Under the pieces are notes generated by a model. It was not told where the DNA came from. It made no database searches and worked only from the letters and a program-made list of their open reading frames with translations. A stretch of DNA of 64,000 nt. Source: a virus. Of this stretch, positions 42,067 through 50,233 are shown in pieces (position 1 is the first letter of the stretch; the number at the start of each line of letters is the position of its first letter). The translations under genes and the position numbers were made by a program. Location of the stretch: IMG/VR virus record IMGVR_UViG_3300008266_000033, positions 62,001 through 126,000 of that record. One strand, 5' to 3'.

Positions 42067-43956
42067 TTAATCTTCCCGTATATTGTCTTCATCTAGTAAA
42101 GAGCTGGCTTCTTGTTCTTCTCTAAAAAGATTTAACTTTTTATCCAACCCTTCAAGTAATGATTTACTTTGTTTATAGTGTGTTTTACTTTCTAAATTTA
42201 ATCCACTTTTGCCCTTTCCGATATCAGGTTGATCATCTACTTTCATAGCTTTTACTCCTAATCTATCTTTACCTAAAGCATTATCTTGAGTATTAATATC
42301 AGATGCTTTTTCTACAGGTCGTCCTAAAGGAATATTTTCATTATACCCATCAGGTAAGTTATCAGGATTTGAACCCATTCTACCTTTACCATATAGGAAT
42401 GCTAAATCATGTGGTGTACCGTAAGATTTACCAGATTCTAATGGATCATTTCCTTCGTTTAATATTTGATTAAATCTAAATGCACGTTTTTGATCTTGTA
42501 CAATTAAGTCTCTATATTCAGAATATTCATCTTCACTTAAATGGAATATATTATCATAAACCCAATCTGAAGGGAGTAACTTTTTATCTAAAACATCACC
42601 TGCTAATGCTACTTTTTCTTTTAATAAAGCAATCCTTTCCTGATCATAAATAATAGATGGAGTTGTTAATGATAATTCAAAATTAGTTAAACTTTCATCT
42701 TTATATCCCTGAGTGTATAAATGGATTAATGCTATTTTATATAATTCAGATAAAGCAATTCTTTGAATTCTATCAATAGTACGAGCAAATCTAATATCTT
42801 CTGCTGCTAAAGTAGCTTTACCTGTTAAATCTTTATCATAACCCAAAAATGCTTTTGGTACTTTTAATGCAGCAAATAATTTATCTCTTAAATAAGCAAC
42901 GTCTTGAATACCATCATAATCTAATCCTTTTGTAGTATCAATTCTAGTAGCACTATCATTACCTCTAACAGGAATGTAAAAATCTTCTAACATGTTTTGC
43001 ATGTTATATTTTAAATTATACTCACCTGTTTGAGGATCCATAAGAGGAGTACGTTTCATAGTGGTAATAGTTTTTTGCATAAAACCTTCTACCTCGTTTG
43101 GTGGAATACCTCCTACGTTAATATAAAATATACGTTTCTCAGGAGCTCTAGCTATTCTATGAATAAGCATAGCATCTTCCATTAAAGTATATTGTTTAAA
43201 TATTTTTCTAGCTGGTTCCAAATATGATCTACCATAAGGTAAAAAATTCATATCTGTTAATAATCTAAAGTGAACTATTTCGTAATTATCAAAAGTTACT
43301 CTATTAGATTCTTTATTTAAAGCTTGATTAGGTAAAGTATAATATCCTGAGGTTCCACTATAAAAACCTTCAGGTGAATAAATAAATCTTACTGCAGCTG
43401 GATGTTCTCTATCATAATGCTCTTCTCGTGAAATGTGATAAGCAGCATATGGAATTACATTATAAACACCAAATTTTTCAGCAATTTCTAATTTTAGGAA
43501 AAAGTCACCGTATTTACACATTTGGCGAATCCAACTCCATAAATTAAACTCAACATTTAATACATCATAAAATAAATTATAAAGAATCTTTTGAATATCA
43601 TCATTAGAACTTCTAATTTGTAATACTTCTCCTAAATCATTCTTTAATGTACATTCATCTGCTATAATATCTAAACTCGAAGCAACGATAGCATCAGCAT
43701 CCATCACATCATAGTCAGAATATATTTGAGGTCTTAAATATTGGTAATTTAAATTAAGTTGATTACCATATAAAGATGTAGCTGCGGGGGAGTAAATTCG
43801 ATTGAATCTATCTATAAGAGAGTTAGTGACTACATCACCGGAGGTTTGAATGGAATCAGTATCCATTACTGTTAATTGATTACCCCCAGTGTTTCTTATA
43901 ACAACATCGGTTGAAAATAATCTTTGTAATCTTGAAAATATACTTTTATCAGCCAT
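42067..43956 (-). CDS. Portal protein (gp20-like)
   Basis: A 629-residue portal vertex protein. The gp20 hallmarks are clear: DYDVMDADAIVASSLDIIADEC near the N-terminus, then FLPYGRSYLEPARKIFKQYT, MLIHRIARAPEKRIFYINVG and GIPPNEVEGFMQKTITTMKR, followed by GSTRIDTTKG-like and FLGYDKDLTGKATLAAEDIRF segments. It forms the dodecameric DNA entry channel that docks terminase and neck. The C-terminal ~110 residues are polar and less conserved. It lies directly after the large terminase (22 nt gap). Confidence 0.95.
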   Translation of the reverse strand: MADKSIFSRLQRLFSTDVVIRNTGGNQLTVMDTDSIQTSGDVVTNSLIDRFNRIYSPAATSLYGNQLNLNYQYLRPQIYSDYDVMDADAIVASSLDIIADECTLKNDLGEVLQIRSSNDDIQKILYNLFYDVLNVEFNLWSWIRQMCKYGDFFLKLEIAEKFGVYNVIPYAAYHISREEHYDREHPAAVRFIYSPEGFYSGTSGYYTLPNQALNKESNRVTFDNYEIVHFRLLTDMNFLPYGRSYLEPARKIFKQYTLMEDAMLIHRIARAPEKRIFYINVGGIPPNEVEGFMQKTITTMKRTPLMDPQTGEYNLKYNMQNMLEDFYIPVRGNDSATRIDTTKGLDYDGIQDVAYLRDKLFAALKVPKAFLGYDKDLTGKATLAAEDIRFARTIDRIQRIALSELYKIALIHLYTQGYKDESLTNFELSLTTPSIIYDQERIALLKEKVALAGDVLDKKLLPSDWVYDNIFHLSEDEYSEYRDLIVQDQKRAFRFNQILNEGNDPLESGKSYGTPHDLAFLYGKGRMGSNPDNLPDGYNENIPLGRPVEKASDINTQDNALGKDRLGVKAMKVDDQPDIGKGKSGLNLESKTHYKQSKSLLEGLDKKLNLFREEQEASSLLDEDNIRED

Positions 43957-43978
43957 GACTATACGATAATGAATTTTT

Positions 43979-45562
43979 TTAAATTAACCAACTTAAGTTT
44001 TCCTTATTTCCATTTATATCCATTTGATAAGGATTAGGAACATTACCATTAGGAGTATAAAGACCTTTATTAGATACTCTACTAACTCCTAAATTATTTA
44101 ATGCTGCTCTAGCTAAGTCTTGATTTTGTGTTTTAAATTTTAAAGAAGTATCTCTTAAATACATTCCAATAGCAAAAGACATCACTAAATCATCATTATA
44201 TCCTGATTGTGCTTCTGCTCTACCATTTTTCCAAACGAATACCTTCATTTCTTCTACTAATCGTTTAGATTGAATAATAACGGCTCTATCACCAACATAT
44301 TCTCTGAATTTATTAATTACTAATGGTCTTGATCTTAAAGACATAGTAAACCCAGGCACTTGACTTGTTGGATCTTGATAATAACCTTGAGAATAAGATT
44401 CAGCATTAAAACTTTCATTTTTAGGAGAATAATAAAAATTTCTATATCCTTTTTCTAAAATAGTTTCAACTGTTGACCATCCTATGTTTGAATTTTCAAC
44501 AGCTAGTAATGCCTCATTATATTCAGTTGCTATTGATATTAATAATAAGGCAAATTCTTTAGGAGCCAATTGACCTTTATATTCAGCTACTTGTGTGTTT
44601 GTTTCTATATCAAAAACATGAAATGCTGAAAAGTCTTTACTATCTCCTCTAGCAACGTCAGCCGTTACCATATAATTTCTAGAATAATCAACAGGTTCCC
44701 AAATCCATAAGTTTTGTTCAGTACCCCTTTTTTCTAATGGTTCTTTCAAATATGTGTTTTCATAAAACTCAATTAATTCAGGATAAAATACTACATCTCC
44801 TGATGTTGAGAAATTACAGTCACATTCTTGAGCTGCTAATCTAGGATCTCCTAAATCTTCATCTTGTTTTCGTCTCCAAGCATCATCTCGTTCTGGGTGT
44901 ACAAACCAAGGTAATTTAATTGGTAAGAAGTTATTTTCTTTATTTTCAGCTTTTACCCATGTTTGGTGAAACCAATTACCTGTACCATATGGAGTAGATA
45001 ATACTATAGCACCACCACCAGTGGCTAATGTTTGTTGAGCTGAGGCCCAAATCTCACCAATTCCTTCAATAAATGCTGCCTCGTCTATAATTAATAGTGA
45101 TACTGCTTCTGATCGACCTGAATCTGCTGCTGCTGAAACTGCTTTAATTTGGGAACCATTAGATAATCTTAAACTTAATTTATTATCTTCTTCTGCTTTT
45201 ATTTTTAACCAGGAAGGTAAATTACTATACATAAATTTTACCTTGGTTACCATGTTTTTAGCAGTTTCAGTTTTGGTTGCTATACATAATACATTTCGGT
45301 CTTTGTTAAATAACATTAACCAAAGTGAATAACCTGCTGTTAATGTTGATATACCTAATTGTCTTGACTTTAAAACTATTGAATTAGGATTATCTTTCCA
45401 TAACTTTAATACTTTATCCTGAAATGGATAGAGGCCAAACATTATTCGGCCTCGGGTAGGATGCTGTATATAACAGTATTTACGCATAAAATGTCCAGGG
45501 TCATTGGCACATTGTAAATACTCTTGTTTAATTATTTCTTTATAATTGGGTTCAGAACTCAT
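43979..45562 (-). CDS. Terminase large subunit (gp17-like)
   Basis: A 527-residue DNA packaging motor. The ATPase half has the phage-type Walker A SRQLGIST (66-73), Walker B LLIIDEAAF (Asp160, Glu161) and coupling motif VLSTPYG. The RNase H-like nuclease half shows VTADVARGD (Asp302), LLAVENSNIGW, and YNDDLVMSFAIG with the last acidic pair. It cuts concatemeric DNA and pumps it through the portal. A gp16-like small subunit is not obvious nearby. It overlaps the signal-peptide-bearing spanin-like gene by 4 nt. Confidence 0.95.
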   Translation of the reverse strand: MSSEPNYKEIIKQEYLQCANDPGHFMRKYCYIQHPTRGRIMFGLYPFQDKVLKLWKDNPNSIVLKSRQLGISTLTAGYSLWLMLFNKDRNVLCIATKTETAKNMVTKVKFMYSNLPSWLKIKAEEDNKLSLRLSNGSQIKAVSAAADSGRSEAVSLLIIDEAAFIEGIGEIWASAQQTLATGGGAIVLSTPYGTGNWFHQTWVKAENKENNFLPIKLPWFVHPERDDAWRRKQDEDLGDPRLAAQECDCNFSTSGDVVFYPELIEFYENTYLKEPLEKRGTEQNLWIWEPVDYSRNYMVTADVARGDSKDFSAFHVFDIETNTQVAEYKGQLAPKEFALLLISIATEYNEALLAVENSNIGWSTVETILEKGYRNFYYSPKNESFNAESYSQGYYQDPTSQVPGFTMSLRSRPLVINKFREYVGDRAVIIQSKRLVEEMKVFVWKNGRAEAQSGYNDDLVMSFAIGMYLRDTSLKFKTQNQDLARAALNNLGVSRVSNKGLYTPNGNVPNPYQMDINGNKENLSWLI

Positions 45563-45975
45563 AAAATTAATAATATAGAAATAATAAGTAACCCAATACT
45601 AGTACCAATTAAAACATTCTTTACATTTTTGGTAGTAGTTAATTTAGAATCTAAGGTTTTTATTTTTTCTGTTTTTAAAGAATCTACTTGTTGATAAGTA
45701 TTTATCTGTTTAATATATGATTCTTCTTTTTTTCCCATTAATGAAATAGCATCATTTAAATAATAGATTTTTTTATTTAAACTAGCTGTATCTTCTTTAA
45801 TTAATTCTAATTCATCAGCACATAAATCACCACTTTCTAGATCAAATATTATCTGTTTAGATACTGATAAAGGAAGACATATTACTGTATCATTATTTAT
45901 TGTTGTAACGGTTTGTGAAATAAGCGGAGACACCATTAGAGCTAAACTTATTAATAAGAGATATGTTTTTTTCAT
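45559..45975 (-). CDS. Secreted/membrane-anchored coiled-coil protein, spanin-like
   Basis: A 138-residue protein with an N-terminal signal peptide (KKTYLLLISLALMVSPLIS, cleavage likely after Ser or Gln), a VICLPLSVSKQIIFDLESGD segment, a coiled coil (about 55-105) and a C-terminal membrane helix (VLIGTSIGLLIISILLIL). In Bacteroidetes phages similar proteins often occur near lysis genes. Its 83-nt overlap in another frame with the upstream membrane-coiled-coil gene resembles the nested or overlapping Rz/Rz1 spanin arrangement. No lipobox Cys is seen, so a spanin role is tentative. Confidence 0.55.
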   Translation of the reverse strand: MKKTYLLLISLALMVSPLISQTVTTINNDTVICLPLSVSKQIIFDLESGDLCADELELIKEDTASLNKKIYYLNDAISLMGKKEESYIKQINTYQQVDSLKTEKIKTLDSKLTTTKNVKNVLIGTSIGLLIISILLIL

Positions 45976-46231
45976 ATTGTTTACGTAAATTAATTAATTT
46001 TTTCTGATTATCTTGTAATACTGAATCTATTGTGGTTAATGAATCTTGGATTTGTATTAATTTAAAATTTAATGAATCTATTTTTTTAGATTCTAATTTA
46101 ATTTCAATAGCTAAACTATCAATTTTTTTATCAGTAGTATTCTCTACTTTTGGTATAAAAGGGTTCCAAGTAATAAAAATTCCTAATAAAACTACCAATA
46201 TAACTAAAAATATTTTATCCTGCGTTTTCAT
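45893..46231 (-). CDS. Membrane-anchored coiled-coil protein, i-spanin-like
   Basis: A 112-residue protein with a short cytoplasmic start, one N-terminal membrane helix (KIFLVILVVLLGIFITWN) and a long periplasmic coiled coil, ending near YFTNRYNNK. Topology and length match an inner-membrane (Rz-like) spanin subunit. The C-terminal 83 nt overlap the start of the 138-residue gene in another reading frame, and its N-terminal 17 nt overlap the upstream 177-residue gene. Together the pair could span the envelope at lysis. No holin or endolysin is seen next to it. Confidence 0.5.
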   Translation of the reverse strand: MKTQDKIFLVILVVLLGIFITWNPFIPKVENTTDKKIDSLAIEIKLESKKIDSLNFKLIQIQDSLTTIDSVLQDNQKKLINLRKQYEKNISLINKFSSNGVSAYFTNRYNNK

Positions 46232-46748
46232 CTGAACCTTGTGATTTTAATTGTTTTTCTAATGATCTAACTTTTTTTGCTAAAAAAGCTAATTCTTTAT
46301 TAGCTAATTTTAATTTTTGGTTTTTATTTGGTTCTAATTCTGTAAGATTTAGTTCATTAGTAGTAGCTCTTATTCTTTGACCAGGGGCAGCAGTTTTTAG
46401 TGCTTTTACAACAGCTGATTTTTGTTGAATTTTAGGATCTTGTTGAACTGAAGTTTCTTCTTCATTACTAGATGTAGCTATAATATCTATTGTTCCTTCA
46501 GATAAAGTTTCAATAATAACTTCTTTAATATATTCTTTAAACTTAGATTTAGTCATTTTATTAGATTCATCTAAATTAAAACCTACATTAGCACCAGGAG
46601 AAGTTTTAACAAATGATTTATAATGATTATATAATCTAATAACCTTTACAAGATCATCTTTTATTGATTCTAGTTCTTTCATTTGATCAGAATCCTCACC
46701 AAATTTTTTAACCAAATAAGATTTTAAATTTCCGTAATAATCTTTCAT
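46215..46748 (-). CDS. Hypothetical helical protein before the terminase unit, 177 residues
   Basis: A 177-residue helical, charged protein. Its N-terminal half has KLFGEDSDQMKEL-like heptads, the middle has MTKSKFKEYIKEVIIETLSEG (a peptide of the amphipathic IKE..LxE type shared with other head-region proteins), and the C-terminus is a coiled coil (ELAFLAKKVRSLEKQL). It stands where a gp16 small terminase could be encoded, upstream of gp17, but I see no HTH motif and the match is not convincing. Late-type motif 13 nt upstream. Confidence 0.5.
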   Translation of the reverse strand: MKDYYGNLKSYLVKKFGEDSDQMKELESIKDDLVKVIRLYNHYKSFVKTSPGANVGFNLDESNKMTKSKFKEYIKEVIIETLSEGTIDIIATSSNEEETSVQQDPKIQQKSAVVKALKTAAPGQRIRATTNELNLTELEPNKNQKLKLANKELAFLAKKVRSLEKQLKSQGSDENAG

Positions 46749-46761
46749 ATAAAGTATTTTG

Positions 46762-46771
46762 TTATAAATAT
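46762..46771 (-). promoter_or_regulatory. Late-type motif at the start of the head gene unit
   Basis: Minus-strand ATATTTATAACAAAATAC, 13 nt from the ATG at 46748 and after a terminator. Confidence 0.55.
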
Positions 46772-46780
46772 ATTAAAAGG

Positions 46781-46807
46781 ATAAAAAAAGCCCACTTATG
46801 TGGGCTT
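46781..46807 (-). terminator. Intrinsic terminator after the nucleotide-kinase-like gene
   Basis: An 8-bp perfect stem (46788-46795 with 46800-46807), TTAT loop, then TTTTTTTATCC on the minus strand. It separates the kinase-like gene from the head gene unit. Confidence 0.88.
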
Positions 46808-46826
46808 AACTAATAAATATATAAAC

Positions 46827-47357
46827 TTAAATAAAATTTACTGGTAATTTTAATTTAATAGAATTAATACGTTCTTCAGTTGTACCTGAAATGGTATAAT
46901 ATGTATTTTGATTAATATCCAGTATTTCTCTTATTATATAATCAATATAATTTCTATATTCAACGTCTATGGTACGAACACCATTATCCTCGATTTCAAG
47001 ACCATCAGGCGCTATATAAAATATATAATCGTATTTTTCAATAAAATTACGAGCATAATTGGTAAAATTAATTTTATCAATAAAACTTATAGATTTAGCC
47101 GCTTGAGTAAAAGCCATAACATCAATAACAGTTCTATCTGTTATAATATTAGGTTTCATAAGCTCAGAACAACGTTCAGCCAAAAATATAGTTTGACCTT
47201 CAATAGTACTATCTGTATTTAATGGAATACCTAAATCACGTAAATATTTACTGCGTTCAGTAGCAAACTCATAGTCTTTAAATTCAGGTAACTGTTTGAG
47301 AGCATTTACCAATGTAGTTTTACCTACAGACATTGTACCACAAAATCCTATCTTCAT
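46827..47357 (-). CDS. P-loop nucleotide kinase-like ATPase (NadR/AAA_28-like)
   Basis: A 176-residue P-loop protein. Walker A is GTMSVGKT (7-14); a later NIITDRTVIDVMAF matches the acidic motif of NadR-kinase/deoxynucleoside-kinase-like proteins. EGQTIFLAERCSEL and DYIFYIAPDGLEIEDNGVR continue the family pattern. It probably phosphorylates a small nucleotide or nicotinamide riboside, perhaps to support dNTP or NAD supply. The substrate cannot be told from the sequence. Terminated by a strong hairpin. Confidence 0.72.
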   Translation of the reverse strand: MKIGFCGTMSVGKTTLVNALKQLPEFKDYEFATERSKYLRDLGIPLNTDSTIEGQTIFLAERCSELMKPNIITDRTVIDVMAFTQAAKSISFIDKINFTNYARNFIEKYDYIFYIAPDGLEIEDNGVRTIDVEYRNYIDYIIREILDINQNTYYTISGTTEERINSIKLKLPVNFI

Positions 47358-47372
47358 AATTTTTTATTTAAT

Positions 47373-47612
47373 TTAAAAACGAGCCTTTGCAGAACCACCC
47401 TTATACCAAGGAAGTCCTTCTCTTGATTTTAAACGATCTTTAAACTGTTTTTCAGTGTACCTAATTCCATAAAGATACCATTCTTTAGTACCATCAGGAT
47501 TAATCAATGCGGGTCCATCCCAATTATGGATTTTTCCATCCCAAATATACATTTGAGTACCATCGGGTTTAGTGGTTTTTTTAGATTGGGGAAAGGGGGT
47601 TTTTTGTTCCAT
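47373..47612 (-). CDS. Small conserved phage protein with nWDGPAxxxPDGxxEWYxxG motif
   Basis: A 79-residue protein. Its central KIHNWDGPALINPDGTKEWY followed by LYGIRYTEKQF forms a MORN-like or beta-hairpin pattern seen in small phage and bacterial proteins of unknown function. The C-terminus is basic (LPWYKGGSAKARF). It lies between the kinase-like gene and the 59-residue gene, with no promoter motif of its own, so it is likely co-transcribed from the promoter at 47822-47853. Confidence 0.6.
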   Translation of the reverse strand: MEQKTPFPQSKKTTKPDGTQMYIWDGKIHNWDGPALINPDGTKEWYLYGIRYTEKQFKDRLKSREGLPWYKGGSAKARF

Positions 47613-47617
47613 AGTTT

Positions 47618-47797
47618 TTAGTATAGTTCAGGGTGAAAAGTATAAATTTTTCCAGTTTGTACTTCTTCAAGATATATTACTTGTTCGTCTGTCCACTCAA
47701 TAGTATCAATATCTCTCATATCTTGGAGAATAAAGTTTTTGTTGTTAGTGGTTACAATCTCTGATGAACCATCTAAAAATGTTACGTAGAATTGCAT
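47618..47797 (-). CDS. Small protein, 59 residues
   Basis: A 59-residue open frame from the ATG at 47797 to the TAA at 47618, starting MQFYVTFLDGSSEIVTTN and ending IYTFHPELY. It is acidic and strand-rich in its first third. The family is not recognised, but the frame starts 24 nt after a full TTTG-N20-TATCTTTA promoter and its stop lies 5 nt before the next gene, which supports it being real. The role is unknown; the position next to the HTH gene suggests an early-expressed protein. Confidence 0.6.
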   Translation of the reverse strand: MQFYVTFLDGSSEIVTTNNKNFILQDMRDIDTIEWTDEQVIYLEEVQTGKIYTFHPELY

Positions 47798-47821
47798 GTT
47801 TTTGTGGTTTTAATTATGACG

Positions 47822-47853
47822 TAAAGATACGAATGGCCTCTTGCGAGGCCAAA
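47822..47853 (-). promoter_or_regulatory. Bacteroidetes-type promoter with a palindrome in the spacer
   Basis: Minus-strand TTTG (47853-47850), 20-nt spacer, TATCTTTA (47829-47822). The spacer is filled by a 7-bp-arm palindrome TGGCCTC/GAGGCCA (47834-47851) that also touches the TTTG element. No T-tract follows, so it looks like an operator. Confidence 0.65.
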
Positions 47854-47884
47854 CGTTTATATTACTTTAATATGACTTTTTTTC

Positions 47885-48124
47885 TTAAGCAACTGTTTCA
47901 GATACTTTTTTACGGCGAAAAGACATATAATACATAACATCTGCAACTTCATCAGTAATCCTACGACGACCTGCAATCATGTTTGAAATATGAGACGTTG
48001 AATACCCAGTACGTTCTGAAATGGTATTAATGTCTCCTTGACGAGTACGAGCTTTGTAAAATTGCAAAATTGCTGTACGGTTCATTCTGCGCTTGAGCGA
48101 CTTTCTACGATTTGTGTTTCTCAT
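47885..48124 (-). CDS. Cro/C1-type helix-turn-helix regulator
   Basis: A 79-residue DNA-binding protein. A basic N-terminus (MRNTNRRKSLKRRMNR) precedes a helix-turn-helix: GDINTISERTGYSTSHISN then MIAGRRRITDEVADVMYY, close to the Cro/C1 xre layout in which the recognition helix is YSTSHISNMI. It probably represses or activates phage promoters; the palindrome inside the promoter just downstream (47834-47851) is a candidate operator. It has its own host-type promoter at 48147-48178. Confidence 0.8.
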   Translation of the reverse strand: MRNTNRRKSLKRRMNRTAILQFYKARTRQGDINTISERTGYSTSHISNMIAGRRRITDEVADVMYYMSFRRKKVSETVA

Positions 48125-48146
48125 AACATTTATTTTTTAATTTATA

Positions 48147-48178
48147 TAAAGATACGAATGATTTTTTTATAAACCAAC
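48147..48178 (-). promoter_or_regulatory. Bacteroidetes-type promoter of the HTH gene
   Basis: Minus-strand GTTG (48178-48175), 20 nt, TATCTTTA (48154-48147), 22 nt before the ATG at 48124. Confidence 0.6.
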
Positions 48179-48179
48179 C

Positions 48180-49508
48180 TTAATTTAAAAGACTTTCTGC
48201 TACATAGATTCCTTGCGCACCTGATACTGTAATACCACGAGCACTTAAAGCATCACCTACAAAATGTACATTTGGATATTCAGTTAGTGCTAGATTTGTA
48301 TAATCAACTAATGGTTCAGGAGATAAATATTTTACCTCAGGTATATACATTCCCCAATCATCACCAAATTGAAATACCTCGTTCATTTGGTCAATAAAGT
48401 TAAGAATATAATCTGCGTATTCACTAAATGCGTCTGTAAACCATGATAATTCAGCAATTTGATAACTATCAACAATATTACTTTCAGATGTTAATGATGG
48501 TTTACGTGTTAAATTAGGTGAATAGTATAAACCGCTTTTTTTAGTTACTGGTAGATCCATTTGACATTTTTTAACTACATCTCTACACCATTCAAATGGA
48601 TTTTCAATACCTTTGATTTCCATCAGAATACCAAAATTGGTCATATCGTTTCTAAATTCTTCACCTTTTTTAGCATGACCGTTGTAACTAATATCTCCAT
48701 ATGTTTCCTCTACTGCCACATAAGCTGCATTATTGTTAGTGCAGAATGAGCGTAATGATATATTATCAAACTTTTGATATAGTTTAAAATCATAACTAAC
48801 ATCAATTAATTTTTGAAAATATTTTTGTGGTGCTTCAAAACGTACACCTATTTGTACCGATTTTGGTTCAGTTGGTAGTTTATAATCGTCTGCTAGTTGT
48901 TTACCAAAGTCAATACCTGATTTACCTACCGCAAAGATTAGTTCATCATAAGTAAGACTTTTTACTTTACCCAATTTTATAGGAATATTTGAGTATCCTA
49001 AAGTATTTTTATTAAAATTAATACTAATAACTTCTGTTTCCCAACTAAATTTAACACCTTTATCAACTAAATAGTCATACCAACGTTTTCCTATTTCGTG
49101 TAGATAATCTGTACCTATATGATATACGGGAAATAAACGGAGACCGAAGTGAGGTTTGATGAAGTCGGGTTCTGCTTGGGGGTTAGAATACATAATTTTA
49201 GAGGGATCAGGATGAAAACGCTTCCACATTTCAATAGCCTGATCCATTAATTCATATGCTTTGTCTTCACCACAATATTTACTTAATTGGCCACCAATTG
49301 CAGTATGATATGTTAATTTGCCATCAGAGAATCCTCCAGCTCCTGCGAAACCTGTCATAACTTCCTCAGGTTTACGAGTATAAGGATCTTTACCTTTATC
49401 AATTATTGTAATAAGTTCACCTGGGTAGTTATTATCTACTAATTTTAGGGCAGCACTAATTCCAGCTACTCCACTTCCTACAATTATAATTTTATTTGTA
49501 TTTTTCAT
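48180..49508 (-). CDS. FAD-dependent dehydrogenase-like protein
   Basis: A 442-residue flavoprotein resembling the uncharacterised FAD-dependent dehydrogenases of COG2509. The dinucleotide motif is KIIIVGSGVAGISAA (GxGxxG at 11-16), with GGFSDGKLTY, EVISINFN, GVRFE and a closing VHFVGDALSARGITVSGAQGIYVAE. The ATG at 49508 (MKNTNK) is preferred over the longer frame to 49535, which would lie in the GIY-YIG gene. Its reaction is unknown; related proteins oxidise reduced substrates using FAD. A metabolic gene in a phage, directly after a homing-type endonuclease. Confidence 0.78.
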   Translation of the reverse strand: MKNTNKIIIVGSGVAGISAALKLVDNNYPGELITIIDKGKDPYTRKPEEVMTGFAGAGGFSDGKLTYHTAIGGQLSKYCGEDKAYELMDQAIEMWKRFHPDPSKIMYSNPQAEPDFIKPHFGLRLFPVYHIGTDYLHEIGKRWYDYLVDKGVKFSWETEVISINFNKNTLGYSNIPIKLGKVKSLTYDELIFAVGKSGIDFGKQLADDYKLPTEPKSVQIGVRFEAPQKYFQKLIDVSYDFKLYQKFDNISLRSFCTNNNAAYVAVEETYGDISYNGHAKKGEEFRNDMTNFGILMEIKGIENPFEWCRDVVKKCQMDLPVTKKSGLYYSPNLTRKPSLTSESNIVDSYQIAELSWFTDAFSEYADYILNFIDQMNEVFQFGDDWGMYIPEVKYLSPEPLVDYTNLALTEYPNVHFVGDALSARGITVSGAQGIYVAESLLN

Positions 49509-49509
49509 A

Positions 49510-50127
49510 TTATTTATATTTCCATTTAAATCCAAAGGCAGTTTTTTGTCTTCCTAATATACAATCCTTTATTTGAGACATCAAGTTACTTGTTTTGCCT
49601 GTTTGTTCTTTTATCCATAAAGCTGCTTGACCTTTACTTTCCCATTCTTTAATAATATTACCATTTAAATCACATTGTAAAACAGGTTTAGCTTGTTTAC
49701 GTTTAGCTATACCCATATTTTTTGTATGTTCTTCTGTAAAGGGTTTTGGTTTTCCTTTATTACTTTTACTTATTTTAGTTTTAACTTCATCTGTATAATA
49801 CTGAGAGTGGTTTCTTTCTTTTAATGTTTTACTTATTTTTTCCCCAGAACCTGGTCTTGGTTTTCTCATTTTTTGTTTTTGTTCTTCAGTATAGCTTGAA
49901 GGACCACCCCCACCATTATTTTTATTTTCTAATTTGAATCCCCAACATTTAAACTGCTCTATCCAATAACTTTCCCAAAATTTCCAATCTTCAACTTCAT
50001 CAATTATTTCTAATTTAATATTAGTTCCATATGTATTATAATGTTTGTGTTTACGTCTGATTGGATTTTTAGCCTTTCCAACATAAAATGGAACACCATC
50101 TCTTTCTAATATATAAATTTTAGTCAT
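49510..50127 (-). CDS. GIY-YIG endonuclease (homing-type)
   Basis: A 205-residue endonuclease with a GIY-YIG domain: KIYILERDGVPFYVGKAKNPIRR (trimmed here to IYILE and FYVGKA) followed by HKHYN and the catalytic Glu in a WESYWIEQ segment. Central TEEQKQKMRKPRPG-type and KSNKGKPKPFTEEH repeats are NUMOD3-like DNA-binding modules, and the C-terminus has a NUMOD1-like QCDLNGNIIKEWES segment. These are typical free-standing homing endonucleases that move into intergenic sites. A TATACATAT variant of the late-type motif (50137-50146) lies upstream. Confidence 0.85.
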   Translation of the reverse strand: MTKIYILERDGVPFYVGKAKNPIRRKHKHYNTYGTNIKLEIIDEVEDWKFWESYWIEQFKCWGFKLENKNNGGGGPSSYTEEQKQKMRKPRPGSGEKISKTLKERNHSQYYTDEVKTKISKSNKGKPKPFTEEHTKNMGIAKRKQAKPVLQCDLNGNIIKEWESKGQAALWIKEQTGKTSNLMSQIKDCILGRQKTAFGFKWKYK

Positions 50128-50136
50128 ATTATTTTA

Positions 50137-50146
50137 TTATACATAT
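50137..50146 (-). promoter_or_regulatory. Late-type motif variant before the GIY-YIG gene
   Basis: Minus-strand ATATGTATAATAAAATAATATG; the ATG is at 50127. One base (G for T) differs from the common form. Confidence 0.4.
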
Positions 50147-50203
50147 TCTAAAATTCCGTCAGACCATCCCCCTAATATACGATTTTTTATTTAATATTCC
50201 AAA

Positions 50204-50233
50204 TTAAAAGTGGCACCCTTTTAGGGGTGCCAC
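50204..50233 (-). terminator. Intrinsic terminator after the 914-residue gene
   Basis: A 9-bp perfect stem (50210-50218 with 50225-50233, GTGGCACCC type) and TTTTAATTT on the minus strand. The 54 nt between it and the upstream stop contain no gene that I can see. Confidence 0.8.

Noticed and set aside
46215-46748. Small terminase subunit (gp16)
   Set aside because: Position before gp17 fits, but there is no HTH motif or recognisable oligomerisation core; left as hypothetical.
46908-47222. Plus-strand open frame of 104 residues opposite the nucleotide-kinase-like gene
   Set aside because: Mirror of a well-supported minus-strand gene with an intact P-loop; composition (Ile/Asn/Tyr-rich) is that of antisense AT-rich DNA.
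47834-47851. Hairpin TGGCCTC/GAGGCCA as a transcription terminator
   Set aside because: No T-tract on either strand, and it lies exactly within the -33/-7 spacer of a promoter.
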